Notes: generated by a model not told the origin, from the sequence alone. Shown: positions 32,701 to 45,139, numbered from the stretch's first letter. The stretch: 64,000 nucleotides of DNA from Galerina marginata (GCA_023014335.1 JAECYW010000001.1:124001-188000); one strand, 5' to 3'. Program-made: numbers and translations.

Positions 32701-34230
32701 AATGGAAACGCGAAGAAGAGCGGTCGGCCTAAAGAGACGCAGGCTGACGTGGGCTATATCCCTGGACGGAGTTTCGTTGGGCGGGTGCTGGAGTGTGGAT
32801 GGGATGTGAGGGATGAGGTGATTCGAAAGGGCGAGTGGGTGGTTGGACTTCTAGATGTTCGCAAGGTGGGTTCTTTCTTTCTCTTTGTTAGGAGTGGATG
32901 GCACCGTGATTTGAGATGGAGAAGGGGGTGGTGTGTGTGACATCTATTCGTCTTTACGTGGTTTTATCATTCTTTCATCAAAAATATCTTTTGAATCATT
33001 GCTCACAAATATTTTCTGCAGGCAGGCGCTCTCGCTGAATTCATCGTTGTTGACCGACACCGCGTTCGTCGTGTACCTCAACCACGGGAAGGTTCTGTAT
33101 CTAGTGACCCCAGCGCGCCGACTGCCCCCGTCTGGTCAGCATCTTCGACTTCAGGTTACAGTACTCCGCGGACTTTGACACTTGATGAGCTGGCGTTGCT
33201 TCCACTCTGTGGTTTGCCTGCGTATCGGGCCGTCCGAACATTCATGTTCGCATTTTCTTCAATTAGGGACGGGAATTCGACGCCTTCTGCGACGGATCGC
33301 CGCAATTTCGACTTTGGGACAATCAGCGGCAACAGGACGATGGCAGATCACGACCAAGGATATCGCAGACGTGTTCTGGTCCTCAGAGGGCACGACGGTG
33401 CCGGTGCGATGGCGGTGCAGATGCTTGTCCGGCGCGGGTGGCGTGTGTCGGTGCATGTGCCGTTTTCATCGGTGCCCGCGCAGGCGACTCAAAGTGTGGC
33501 GGACCGGTTTATGCATGTTGTTGAGGAGCGGGCGAGGGAGTGGGGCGCGGACGAGGTCATCTTTGATGATGGCGAGGAGGGAGGTGGACCTGATGATGGG
33601 AGGGGTGCGGCAGTTAGAGTTTTGGACACCCTGAGGGAGGACGGAGATGTGTTCGACGCGGTTCTGGATACAATTGGTGGCAAAGAAATTAGAGAAGCCG
33701 GAGAACGGCTTTTACGGTCGCATGGTTCACCGACTAGTGCTCAGGACGGCACTAGTTCGCCTTCGAGGTCACCGACCACTTCTAAACGACGCGGAATCGG
33801 CCAGTTCACGACGTTGGTGGGCGATGTTCCAGAACGCACTATTCCTAGCGCTGGAGACAATTTCCGTGCGGGTCTGCGATCTCTGCGCCTTGGCTCCAAT
33901 GATTCTGCTGGAAACGGTGTGAATGGAGCTGGAAGTAAGTCGCACGAGGAAGCTGCCGACGTGAAGGGGAATGGGAAGGTCGGCTACGCGTGGGTTAGCG
34001 TTGCGCAAGATGTGGATTGGGAAGGCGACGACGTCGGCGAAACGCTTGGTGCTGTTGTCCGTCTGGCACTGGAGGATGGCGTACGACCACTGGAGGAGGA
34101 TGTTGATGTTTCTGGTAATGGTTCTACGGGCATGCCACGATATGTCCCATTCGAGCAGGCGCCTTCCGTCTTCGTGGACAATGGACCTTTGAGAGACGGA
34201 AGTACGGTCGTGGTGAAGGTGGCTGCGTGA
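29755..34230 (+). CDS. medium-chain dehydrogenase/reductase with ~700-residue disordered N-terminus
   Basis: Three exons (29755-29976, 30058-32865, 33022-34230) give 1412 residues. The first intron is 81 nt and also reads through, so a conceptual frame can hide it. Residues 1 to about 770 are very rich in Ser, Pro, Thr and Lys with no fold visible. The rest is an MDR-superfamily domain. The GroES-like half includes PSESVLVQVWAVGVDGVDGR, a long charged insertion (about 840-1000), GYIPGRSFVGRVLECGWDV and GEWVVGLLDVRKAGALAEFI. The cofactor half includes LTLDELALLPLCGLPAYRAV, then VLVLRGHDGAGAMAVQMLVR as the Rossmann loop, and VFDAVLDTIGGKEI. Catalytic-zinc ligands of true alcohol dehydrogenases are not evident. 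It recalls the AST1/AST2-type MDR proteins of yeast that act in membrane trafficking rather than catalysis; that link is tentative. The start is the Met at 29755 (MTKPTLVQSLL). Confidence 0.85.
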
Positions 34231-35016
34231 TGGCTGGTCACGATAGGCATTTCTTTTTTTGTTCTGTTGAAATTCGTTTATTCTTCTTTCGTTTATTCTT
34301 CTGGCACCTCTGATCTCGGAAACCCGTCATTTTTATACATTGGCTCTATTCTTTCAAGCTATCTTCCAGAACCCCGCCCATATTTCGGCGGGCTTATCTT
34401 GTATCCCAACCGAACTTATTCAACCGGTCGCTTACCATTTAGAACGATCCTACTCATGGGGATCCTGCACTTGTAGTCCAAATGTATTTGTCATTTACAC
34501 GGCGCGCCTCGTCGTTATTTTAGGTAGATAGGTTAGATTGGAGCAGGTGTCGCCGTGGCTCCAGTGCTTTGTATTTTGTCTTGGGCCGATAATCGTAATG
34601 ACCTATTCTTTAAACGAGGAAGAATAAAAAATCTCTTGAAGCCGTACTACAAGGTTACGGACTCAATTGAACTTCAGCCTTTCAACAGGCGAAATTTTAG
34701 CTAATCTTGGACGAAACGAGAGGGTTCAGTTTGTAGATGCTATCCATCGTTATATGTCATATGCTACACTTCGGTTTGACCAAGAGTTCTACAATTAGGA
34801 GATAAGGAGGATGCAAAAAACCCATGCCTTACACGATATATAGGCAATAGGCAGGTGCTATCATCGTACCACAATTATAGGCGATACGCCTTATAAATTC
34901 GGAAGATCTGCGTCCGACCCTTGCATCGTTGGTACAGAGAGTTGTTGTAAGGCCATCCGGACAGCCCCAAGCAAAGTTAAAAAGAAGTGCTATCAGATGG
35001 ATTTGACTGGCAGTTG
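34231..35016. other. convergent 3' region between the MDR and CTU1 genes
   Basis: About 790 bp of 3' flanking sequence with AATAAA-like signals (34623). No gene seen. Confidence 0.45.
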
Positions 35017-36461
35017 TTAAGAAGGCGTTTCAACGGCGATGGCTGGATTGCCAGGTGCCATTTTGAAGTACGGTATCGTTCTTAGATTATCTGGAGTAGG
35101 ACCTTCTGCATCCAGTTTCTTCCGTGCTCGATCAGTCTGTCACATGAACACGTCGATATGTTTGTTAAATAAATGAGACGGAGATGACTTACAATGCCGG
35201 AATCTGCCATCCCACGTTCAAGCCCTTCGAGGAGGGTGCAAGCTTTACAGAGTGCATTGCTTGACATGTATCCGCACCGTTGGCAGGTTTCTATGAAAGG
35301 ATGTTATGAAGTTAACGGAAAAAGCGTTAGGGGTGGCAGTGTGCTTACGCTGGACTTTCTGGGTGGCCTTGATCTCTTCCTTAATTTCGAAAGCTTCTCC
35401 TGAATGAATGATATCGATAATGGCACTGGGTCGGGCCGCTTCCAGGTCTTTGAGAAAAGCTCGCGCATGACCGCGATATGCATCCGGTGAATAGATACAC
35501 TCGGTTGAGAAGTAATCTAGCTTTTTGAAGTACGCATACCTGTTGATGGCAGGGGATGGTCAGCCAGATGCAAGGCAAACAGGCCTCTAAAGTATACGGG
35601 GGCATGAAAGTGAAATGCGTACATCACGATTTCTTTCTCGTATGCGTATTTGAAAGGCTTTGATCGACGAATGGTGTCTTCGCCTTGGGTGCAAATTGAG
35701 GTGCATCTCCCGAGCCTCGCGATATCCCCACGCATGACTGTCAAACGTTCAAGTTGTGTAAGCTTTTGGGACCAAATGAAAGGCTGTAGAACATAAAAAC
35801 AGGCTCACTGTTCATGAGGACGGTCTCTGCGATGTCGTCTGCATTATGGCCAGTGACGATATGATCCACATTCAACATTGCAGCCCCACGATCGAGGGCT
35901 TGTCTGCGGAAGACGCCACAGAAGGTGCAGTTATTCTTCCTTCCAACTTGAGAAACAATTGCGTCCATCGTCCAGCCATACAGCTCGTCGTATGATAAAA
36001 TCTTTAGAGGCATATCGTATTGCTCTTGATTTCGTTTGACGGTCTGCAGATCTCAATTGAACGGTGTTTTGGAATGCAAGACCAGATAGACCTACCTCTA
36101 GAGAATCGTCTCGATATCCGGTGATTCCCTCATCTATCGAAAGCAGGAAGAGCTCTAATCCGTATTGATAACGTTCATTAAGTGTTTTCATAACATATGC
36201 CAGAACGGTGGAATCTGCCTTGCAATCCTGAGTCAATCCCAGACAAATCGCCGAATGACAAACTGCGTTCGCACCTTTTCCTCCGGATGCCCCAATAGCA
36301 ACCCTATCACCAGGGTTGAAGAGATTGGACTGGGTGATGGTGTTGTGAACCTCAGTTTCGAAAACATAAAAGAAGCAATCCCGACAGATCTGTTGGCCGG
36401 TTTTTGGGCGTTTAAGCATGGCTTTTGCTTTCATACAGAGGGCACAGTTTCGAGGCGCCAT
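35017..36461 (-). CDS. CTU1: cytoplasmic tRNA 2-thiolation protein 1 (CTU1/NCS6)
   Basis: Catalytic subunit of the URM1-dependent complex that thiolates U34 of tRNA-Lys, -Glu and -Gln in the cytosol. Seven exons (36461-36275, 36214-36096, 36043-35809, 35737-35623, 35539-35349, 35290-35193, 35136-35017) give 354 residues, the family's usual length. It opens [20 protein letters not shown] with the N-terminal zinc ligands. The PP-loop ATPase motif [12 protein letters not shown] is rebuilt across intron 1. [34 protein letters not shown] and [14 protein letters not shown] follow. The second zinc pair, [19 protein letters not shown], and LEGLERG lie near the C-terminus. All active-site and metal-binding cysteines are present. 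The start is MAPRNC rather than an upstream in-frame Met, because conserved sequence begins there. Confidence 0.96.
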
Positions 36462-37414
36462 ATCTGGCAATTTCCAGAGGAGAATCGACTCTTGAGGACG
36501 TGGCTTGCAATTGGTATTGAACGGAATACCGTGGCAAGCCTTTGAAAATTTGAGATTAGATTGTAAGCAGGTGACCTTCAATCAGAGATCATGTGATTAA
36601 TATGTGTACGCGACTCGGAGAATTTTTCGACGCGAATGTCGGCGCATGTATTACCAGTGGTGAGACCGTAGCTAAAGTGTCGATGAACGTTGAACGTTGA
36701 ACTTTTGGCCGCCACTTTAGGTGGATAATCTAAGGTTGATGCTGTTTAATTAACCCACATCTTCAACACCTCGCTCAACGTTCTCAGCACGTGATCACGG
36801 TGGACCTCAACAAGTCCAGTCGGGTAAATTGAACACGAGCCAATACATACCAGCCTGTTCTTGTTCTTGTCTTAACATCTCAGCTTCCAATGTTGGACGT
36901 TCTTTGATCATACTGTCTGCTTCAAAAATCTCTGCCTGCTGGAGCTTTGTTGTGTGCACATAAATGCTGATTATTGTTGGCGACGATTACTTTCCTCACA
37001 GGACAGGATTCCACAATCGGAAATCTTCTTGGGTATTGTTTGCATTGACTCTTTGATTTTCAGTCACCCAACTATCCCAAAACTTCTCTGAAGCTACACT
37101 AGATGGTTGTGTTGCTACTCGACTCAAGTCCTGGCTGTATGGGATTGCCTGTTGGAACCTCTTTTTCCTCCTCCTCATCTAAAACAAATTTCTTAATGAC
37201 CGACTTAGAGGACGCCGATCACTTCCGCTCGTATCACATGTGAGTCGCGTTTTTGTCGCGTCGACGCGAATTAGGTACCAAATTCACCAAAACATTCAAC
37301 AGTTCGGGCGGGTATAAATGGAGGGCAACATCGCTCTTTATTTCATACCTTCTCCCAACCATACCGCCATATCTCAAAACGTGTCTTTGAAAATTTTACC
37401 CAATACTTTCCAGT
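36462..37414. other. divergent intergenic region CTU1 / membrane-family copy 2
   Basis: Holds both promoters. A GTATAAATG element at about 37312 lies 100 bp before the start codon of copy 2. No other gene is seen. Confidence 0.45.
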
Positions 37415-39049
37415 ATGCAAGCACTCGCGACCTTGTCGCACACCCCCTTTGCGACTGCAGGTAACTTCGCCTTGGCCGCCAATGCCATCACCCTCAACCC
37501 CGCCATAAGACTCCCCCCTCAATACGAAAGGGCGGTTCGCATCGCAGGGGTCGCTGCCATCACTGGCAGTATCGGTATTGGCATCCTCACTCGCCATATC
37601 CAGGACCAGTACACCCGCGACGTCTTCTTTCCTGGGCGGGGTCCTTCTAAGGTCGACACCGTTCATATTGTCCCGAGCAGGGTCCGCATAAGGTTCTCCC
37701 GCATGTCCAGTATCGAGAACTCCATGATTACCTCGCTCGCCATCGTGAATTCGGAGTCGTCTCCAGGATCAGAAGCAGATGTACTTGGCGATTATGTGAG
37801 AAGGCCATCCCTAGCCAGCGATTTCGAGAACTTGTCTGAGTACAACGCCCCTCATGAGGATGTGCTTGGTTAGTGGATCGACTTCAATCAACGCGCCTTG
37901 AGCTTAACAACCATTCTAGTTGCCAGTGATGGTTCTGATCGTCCATACAACCCATCGAGCAATGTTGCAGTCGGCCATAATGCCTACAGTATGTCCTTCT
38001 TTCTCCCAGCCCCACAATCTTTTAAGCATTCCTATTCTTTAGTGATTGCTACTAGCTCGGCTAATGGCGACGACCAATCAGGTGGTTCTCCACCCCCTCC
38101 ACCCCCTCCGTCGTCCACCACTTCCGGTGTTGATGACAAGGACAACTCCCCAAGCAAGTCATGGCTCTTCTGGAAATATGTACTCGCTGCCCTCGCCTTG
38201 TTTGCTGGGCTGCTTATGGCTCTCCGATGTCGTAAGGTGCACACCGAGGTGCCCACCATTGGTCAATCCTCCACCCCTGTCAAGGCTGATGACGACGCCG
38301 ACGAACCGGTAAATCAGTATTGTAACTCTTCGTTCGTGGTCAAGGACATGTCGCAAGCATCAGGGATTTTAGAAACAATCTTGGCTGTTGAAGTTCCATT
38401 GATTCAAGGCTCCACTTTTTGGGAGGCGTTTCCTTCGACGACTGTGGATCCGATATACACCCTGGATGACGATGTCCTCCTTTTACCCGTTCCCCCTCGG
38501 GTTGTTCAGACACCGGCACGAACTCCTGTAAAAGGGATCGGCGAACTCAAGCCTGGCGTTAACCCTTGGGTCTATCTGATCATCACGTCTCTGGTTGCTG
38601 TTCTTTCGACCCTTGTCGGTTGGTTCCTCGACATCATCTCTGAGTTGGAGAAGACCACATATTATCGGGAAGGAGAGCTACTCCAGTTTATCGAGGTCGC
38701 TATAACCCCCGTCGTGGACGTCGAAGTCAAATCCACCATCACAGATCATTTGCCGGCGACCTTTCTCAAAGGCGTGATCAGCAAAGTCGAGGTAGCCGCT
38801 GTCGAGGAGGTTGTCCATTCTGTATGTTCCTTTTTCTTTCGGCGATAAATTTTATACTCATACAATAAAAAGCCTCCAAGCCATTCCGGCCTAAACCGGA
38901 ACGCACTTGTCTTTGTACCCCGTAATATTGAACCTCAAGCCTCTGACATTCCAGTGTTTGTAGGAAACCGGCCACTTGGCCGCCGCCGCCGCCATCGTCG
39001 TCGTGGTCGTGGTGGTCAAGAGGCCTCTGACATTGGTTCGCCGACGTAA
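37415..39049 (+). CDS. lineage-specific membrane protein, family copy 2 (intact)
   Basis: I do not recognise a named family. Exons 37415-37868, 37920-37988, 38043-38821 and 38873-39049 give 492 residues. The N-terminal region has a hydrophobic stretch (AVRIAGVAAITGSIGIGILT). A phase-1 intron follows, then a proline run (SPPPPPPPSSTT), a TM helix (WKYVLAALALFAGLLMALRC), a luminal or external Asp-rich part with FWEAFPSTTVDPIYTLDDD, and a second TM helix (VYLIITSLVAVLSTLVGWFL). The last exon ends in an arginine-rich tail (GRRRRHRRRGRGG) and a short polar end. The 54-nt intron at 37989-38042 can also be read through; splicing is preferred because copy 3 has an intron at the same place and phase. 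Homologous to copy 3 (54390-55995) and to the pseudogene at 15037-16225. Function is unknown; a basic tail beside two TM helices suggests membrane-proximal binding to acidic lipid or nucleic acid, which is inference only. Confidence 0.7.
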
Positions 39050-40433
39050 TCCTCAGGATGATGCCCAGTTTCTGTTGTCAATGGTTCTTGGTCTTGCTAT
39101 GTGGACCCTGTTCTACCCTTCTGGAAGCCTGGCATACTTGGATCTGGGATACCTACCAAGGAAGCTTGCGCCGTGGTTTGGTCACATGATCAGGTTTAGG
39201 ATATCAAGGAGTCGACGGGCTCGTTGGTAATCTTCTTCGCCTTGTGGAGGCGTTGTCTGACGAGACGACGACTTCACTGCACCGCCGCATTGTTGTGGGG
39301 TTGAGGCGCTGACGAGCGTTCTTGACTCTACTTCGATGTAGCGGTATTCGGTTGCATGAAGGGAGAGGCAACACTGACGAGTGTCTGTCGCTTCTTTCCA
39401 TGCACCGGAGGCGAACCCTGATTGCAACCAATACATGGTGGCTATCTTCCACGATAGACCCTCTTTCAATGCCCAGCTTGGCCGAAATTATCAACAACAT
39501 GATCAACACTACCAAACCGAGGACTTCTTGTCGACTTTGTCTGTGACTCTCCTTTCTTCCATTTTTTTTTGTTTCCTTCGACGATATCTCTATTAGATTT
39601 CCTTCTTGCCTACTCGTATCTCTCTTCTTACTTTCGTATCATATTCTGCAGCGTCCTCGCACGATATAGCCCCCCCACCAGAAAAAAATTATGTTCTTCC
39701 ATTCTGTTCTTTCATTTACCTTGCTGCGGCATCTTCTCTGTATTCCCTCCAACCTTGTAGCCGCAGTAACTTACAGTACTAAAAACCCCAGTTTGCACCT
39801 AGCGACAGGGATGAAAATATATTTGAATCCTTTTTGTAGGAAGTTTATTTCGTTACCATGTCAGAATATACCTTTGGTTGCCAACCTGCTGGTTTGCATC
39901 CCAAACTTATAATCATCCAACTTAAAGAACCTGGTTTTGGCACATCGGCTGAGGGAGGATGTGACGTAAATTTAAAACATGAGTGCATAGATATTTTGAG
40001 GTGACCAACTACGCCGGGAAGTCCTGACGAAGTATTGTCATTCGCCGCCGTCGAAAAACGATGGTACTTACATAAAATATACGTCAAACTCAAACATACA
40101 TCGTGAATATTATATGCTACTACTTGAATTTGAAACCGTGGAATTGGATACATCACGAAAACAGAAGCATTGTCATATATCTTCTACTAACCGCCAACTT
40201 GACCAAAGAAACACAACCCCACCAATACCCAAATAAGACTAAGAAACGTGTTTGTGCCAGTGCCATGACGAGAATTGAAGAACTGCAAATCAGTGAGGTG
40301 CATGTCGGAGATTGACTCTCACGGGTGAGGACAATAAAAGCATAAGTAATATAAGAAAAATAATTCCGGCAATCTTGAGGAACACGGGCCAAATAGTTAT
40401 GAGCCCCAGAACCCCTAAGATTGCCCATAATCG
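39050..40433. other. 3' flanks of copy 2 and SSK1
   Basis: The first 450 bp contain the repeated 3' flank of the membrane family. The remainder (to 40433) is AT-rich with only short overlapping frames. A hydrophobic-looking frame at 38976-39230 overlaps the arginine tail in another frame and is rejected. Confidence 0.4.
39240..39485 (+). repeat. 3' flank shared with copies 1 and 3 (unit 2)
   Basis: Similar to 16355-16600 on the same strand and to the reverse strand of 53960-54195. The string GTTGTCTGACGAGA is shared exactly with unit 3, and CTGACGAGCGTTCTTG nearly exactly with unit 1. Confidence 0.75.
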
Positions 40434-43400
40434 TCATGGAGAAGATTCGTGTATTGGTTCTCCAGAAGTGGGCGAGTTTGGTTGGGAAGGAACTTTGGTT
40501 GGTTCTTCCTGCCGTCGAAGGTGTCCGTTTTCTCGTGTTCTAACGGAGTCAGCGCTTGTTAGTGGTCCATTTGAATCATTTAGGGGTTCCGGGGTTCGTT
40601 TTTGTATAGGTGTTGTGGAACGGGAATTCGAGAAGTTGGTATCTCGGTGGGTAGCCCTCGAGAGCGGCGTGCTGGGCTTCGGCGTGTCTGGGACAACATC
40701 AAGGAGTTAGTAATAATCTTTTCGATAACCTGATAAATTGAGTTGTCGTACCATCTGTCACGCAAGAAAAGGGAAATATAGAAATTTAAATCAGAGCCGT
40801 CAGAACGGGGCACGGAACTTACCATCTTCGCCAATGGACTTTCGCTTGAGAGGATGATCCAAAGCGTCTCGGATATGCGTTACGTCAAGCGAATTGAGTC
40901 GCGGTGGCTCTCCTGTAGTCGATGCATGTGAAGAGGCGCTTGGAGGCCGATCAGGGACATTATGAGTGGTGGAGGTTGGAGAGGGTGGTATATTCAAAGC
41001 AGAGGCAAAGTTGGGAATAGATCCGGCAGGGGACGCGAGCGCAATAGCTGCAGCATTATCTTCCATGATACTGGTCGGCTTACGCGTTGAAGGTGACGTC
41101 GGGGTTGTCCGTCCTTTCATCGGAACGTGTAGTTTCTCTGCGACATTCCTAGCCTGTGCCGCCTGTCCATTCGCCAACGACCTCACACTTTCCGGCCGGA
41201 TGTCAGCCCACATCTGGAGTGCCTTGATGGAGCCCCATTCAATGATTTTGTTATTGAGCCATAACAAAGACACTGGTTTCGTCAGGAAATCGTTACACCC
41301 TGCCGCAAGAGCCGCTACTCGATCACTTTGAAGGGAGGAGGCCGTGAGGGCAACGATGATAACGGAGGAGCGATATGGCGAGTTCATGGACCGTGTTTCA
41401 GAGGTGGTCGAGGAAGCTGCGGAAGGCACATATTTATCGGAAGGTGGTGTATGTCCTTCATCCGTTGACGTTGGCGACAGGGGCGGGTATCCGGCTGCTG
41501 CGTTTGATTTCTCCATCCGCCGAATTTCCTTCGTGGCTTGAATACCATCCATGACCGGCATCTGGATATCCATCTCAAAGAAACTATAAGATATACGTCA
41601 ATAGAATATCCTGCCAACACACCAAAATTAGATGGAATCCCCCAGTTCGCCACTTTTGTACTGCTTCCTGTCCGTTGCTGGCCAAATCGTACTTGATCCT
41701 CTTCCGCCTCATAAATGTAGACAGAATAGTTTGGTTGATAGGATTATCTGGCAAAGACAAGAGGAATATAAAAATGCATGAATAATAGAGATCTGCCAAA
41801 TTCACTAACCGTCGACAATGAGAACACTTATAGGTGGCACAACGTTGTCAGACGTCGCTGACTTCCCTTTTTGCTTAGCAGATGCAGATGAGGGATCTTT
41901 CGAGTCAGTACGTTTACTTGCTCGTCGCCCAGTAGGTGTGCCGTCTGTTGGTGTCCCAGAGGGGGTCGATAATTTACGGGCATCATCACTCGCCCTCCTT
42001 GGCACCGGCGACAAGATACTGGACGCCAACAACTGCTGTTCGGGCTGGCCATTCGCCGGACCCACAGGCGACGATGGCGTTGCAGCTGAAGATGTTGCTG
42101 GAGGGGCCTGAGTGGTTTCACCACCGGCACCGGCACCACCTTGTGCACTCGCTTCGTGCAACGCAGAAAATGTAACATCCTCGCCTTTCTTACTCCCAGA
42201 CGGCACACGCGAGGTTAAACCTTTGCGGGAAGATGGTACAGTAAGCTGACCACGATCTCGCTCCATTGATTGGCTCGAGGGGTTCCTGGACGTATTTTTG
42301 CTCCGAGGGTGGAAATATATCCCAGCAGTCTGACCGTCGGGGCTTTGAATGACGAGGCCTGAGGATGGGGACGCTCCCAGCCTTTCAGCAGCAGCGGAGA
42401 AGTATTCGACGTTATCCGGAAGGGCAAGTGGAGAAGGAGGTAAGATAGACGATGAATTGTTACCATTTTCGTTAGATCTCGTCGACCGATCCGAGTTGCT
42501 CCGGGAGCCTAGAGGCCTATCGCCATTCTTGACTGAAGCAGAATTTGTTTGAGATGAACTGCCATGGCTGTCGGTCCTAACGCTTGGTACCCCATGTTCG
42601 CTACTAGGGGGAGAGAAGAACGACCCTTGAGAATGAGGCACCCCAGGACTCATGGGCGATGTCGCAATGGGCATGAACAAGGGATCTACAAAGGGTTTGG
42701 TGACCGCTGTGTGTAGCGCGGTCAAAAAGCGACGAGGACCTGCAGGTTTAGGAATGATCATTACTTCTGGAAGAGGTGTGGAAGTTGCTGCATACGAAAT
42801 CATCATGGATTGCATGACATCTCGCACCACTTTGTAATTAGCAAGGCTGGTAAAGTGGATGATGACCACGGGTGACGGGCGGGTGAAGTTATTAAGACCC
42901 ATCAGGCGGGCCATTTGTGGCGACGATCGAGGCCGGTGATGAGAGGACAATGAAGGCCGTTTCCTCATATTATGTGACTGTGGTTGTTGATAGTCGAATC
43001 TCAATGCTTGCAGACGCTCTTTCAGGATATCAACATCGTCGTCGACGAAAATGAAATGAGGAGAAAGAGGCACATTCGGTTGCTGTTCGGATTTGGTTTG
43101 CGAAGCACGTAACGTCTCTCCTGCATAGGTGGCTAACAGCGGGTTGAAAGAAGACTGTTGGACTTCATCTTGGGAAGATGAGAGCTGGTCTGTCAGGCCG
43201 TCGACCTGGCCATCTGGAGAGACGTGACTAACATCCATACCCCAGGCAGTCAAGTAACTCGTTAAGTGGTGAGCGAAAGATCCCTTAACACTTGCGTAAA
43301 GCGCCACCCTTTTACCCTTCAGGGTTTCTCCAAACGAAGATAATACTTCCAATGTCGGCTCTGCCTGGGAACCCTCGTCGGGAACGTCGTCTTGAAGGTG

Positions 43401-44752
43401 AGGGTGTATTGGCAACGGTACGCGATCCAAGACCATTTCAAGCTCACAACTCCGACCGCTGGTGAAAGCTTCAGGGGGAGGGAGATCCGAGACCAATCTA
43501 CCGTCAATTTTTTTCAGTATACGACGCAAGAGAAGGGTGGAAAAAGCGGGTTTGGTTCTAATTTCCGTGGTTACAACGTCCTTTGGATGGCCTATGCCTT
43601 GATGGGTTTCCGAGGGAGCGTATTTATGCGATATGCATATCTTGACACGAACAGGGCCGTGGGGTTCTAGAGGGACAGCACTGAGCATGTCGTCAACGGG
43701 AGGGGACTCTGCATTGGAGCTGTGCGCAAGTGGGGTAACCAGAAGGCCGAGTTCGATTGAGTCTCCTCGTTCTGTCGTGCTCAAGACCTGCCGGACGATC
43801 TGGAAAAGGTTTGTCAGAAGAAACTTGAATGTAGAAACCGCATGCTTATACCTACATGCGACAGTGCAAAGGATATGCCGCTTTCATCACCGGAGACATA
43901 GATGTGCTTCAGACCGACATCTCCATGATAGAGAACCAGATCTACGCCAGCCTGCGCAGCTGCTCCGCTCAACGCATCCCCAATACATTGCAACATTTCT
44001 CCGATATCGAACTCGTTATGCAAGTTATTCAGATCAGAGGACGGCTTAGGAGCTGTAAATTCCTCTTCACGAGCATTGTCAGTTGCTTGTTCACAGAATG
44101 CAGACATATTGGCAGATATGTAATTGATGTTCTTCATAGCCGTGAACATGGCGGACATGGACGACGTCGGAACGGAAAGTGCACAGGCTGAGAACTGTTC
44201 CTTGGCTGGATCCAACACCTGCGGAGGTGAAATCTGGAGCATGGTCTGGATGACGAGTTGGATGGAATCCGCAAGCTCCATAGAGACTTCACGAACTTGA
44301 TTGGGCTGCATGGACGACAAGAATGATGGGGTGAAAAAGGGACCTGGGCCTAATTCGCTGGGCCGATGCGGGTGTTGAAGTTGGCTGAGTTGCGAAGGGA
44401 GAGGCATGGAGAGTGTTCGAGATATGCCCATCGGTTTGTCGGGGTATGACCTCATTCGGACATGCGGCGGATTGGATGTCGCAGGGGGCGCGTTGCTCGT
44501 GGTGGAATGGAGAGGAGGCATGTCGAAGTCGTCCCCAGAGTCGCCGTCTGAGGTGTGGAGTTCGCTGTCCGAGCCACTGATTGTCGGCTGTTCCTCTTGT
44601 GTAGCTTCCAACACCGTGTTCCGTCGTCCTACCGGCGAGGCATACGAAACACTGAACTTGTTGCTCGGTGGAAGGTCCAGGGAGACGCCGTCCTGGATAA
44701 CACAGTCGCCATCGGCTGTCAAGCGCACAGCTGGGAGCATGTGTGCGTTCAT
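40434..44752 (-). CDS. SSK1/MCS4-type response regulator (HOG stress pathway)
   Basis: Cytosolic response regulator that receives phosphate through a histidine phosphotransfer protein and controls the SSK2-type MAPKKK. Exons 44752-43856, 43799-41810, 41747-41623, 41573-40823 and 40687-40434 give 1338 residues. Residues 1 to about 955 are mostly disordered and Ser/Pro-rich, with short conserved blocks (MNAHMLPAVRLTADGDC; GKRVALYASVKGSFAHHLTS). The receiver domain starts ISVLIVDDNPINQTILSTFM. Its phosphoacceptor Asp lies in LILMDIQMPVMDG (about 1006). The switch region is VIIVALTASSLQSDRVAALA, followed by AGCNDFLTKPVSLLWL with the conserved Lys. A 42-residue insertion (Ser/Thr/Pro-rich) interrupts the domain after EIRRMEKS. 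The last intron has a perfect GTAAGT donor; if it were retained, the protein would end at 40800 after GKFRAPF (1261 residues). Confidence 0.92.
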
Positions 44753-45139
44753 GGCGCCGCGAGCTTGAAGAACGGGGTGTTCTCAAGCCAGGCGAAAGGC
44801 CACACCGTTTCTAACAGCGATAGAGGGTCGTAGATGGGGAGTACCGGAGCCTGAAGCACGTCGAGCTCGATACGAGCAGCGGGGAGGATGAGAGTCCTCA
44901 GACAAGATGAAAGTCTTCCGTAGTGTCACCAATAAAGAATTCAAAGGTAGAGCAGGGCTCCATTTCAAACCATGACAAACAATTCCCAAAACCGCGAAAA
45001 TTTGTGCATTTTGATTACTCAAAAATTCAAATACCACGCTCACAAAATGTGTATGAAGACATGAAAGATAAACTATGTACGTGAATAAGGACAACCTGTT
45101 GAGCACCTTGTAAGTAGCAAAATACGTATCATAACCCCA
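44753..45139. other. SSK1 promoter / ARS2 3' flank
   Basis: 387 bp between two minus-strand genes; no coding evidence. Confidence 0.4.

Noticed and set aside
32959..33178. Separate gene at 32933-33178
   Set aside because: It is intron plus an out-of-frame reading of exon 3 of the MDR gene, which splices cleanly across it.
38976..39230. Hydrophobic 84-codon frame with a run of Ala and Val
   Set aside because: It is the alternative frame of the arginine-codon repeat of family copy 2; the arginine frame is the one shared with copies 1 and 3.
39182..39515. Minus-strand frames of 95 and 103 codons
   Set aside because: They lie antisense to the repeated 3' flank; similar antisense frames appear at 16369-16551 only because the DNA is homologous.
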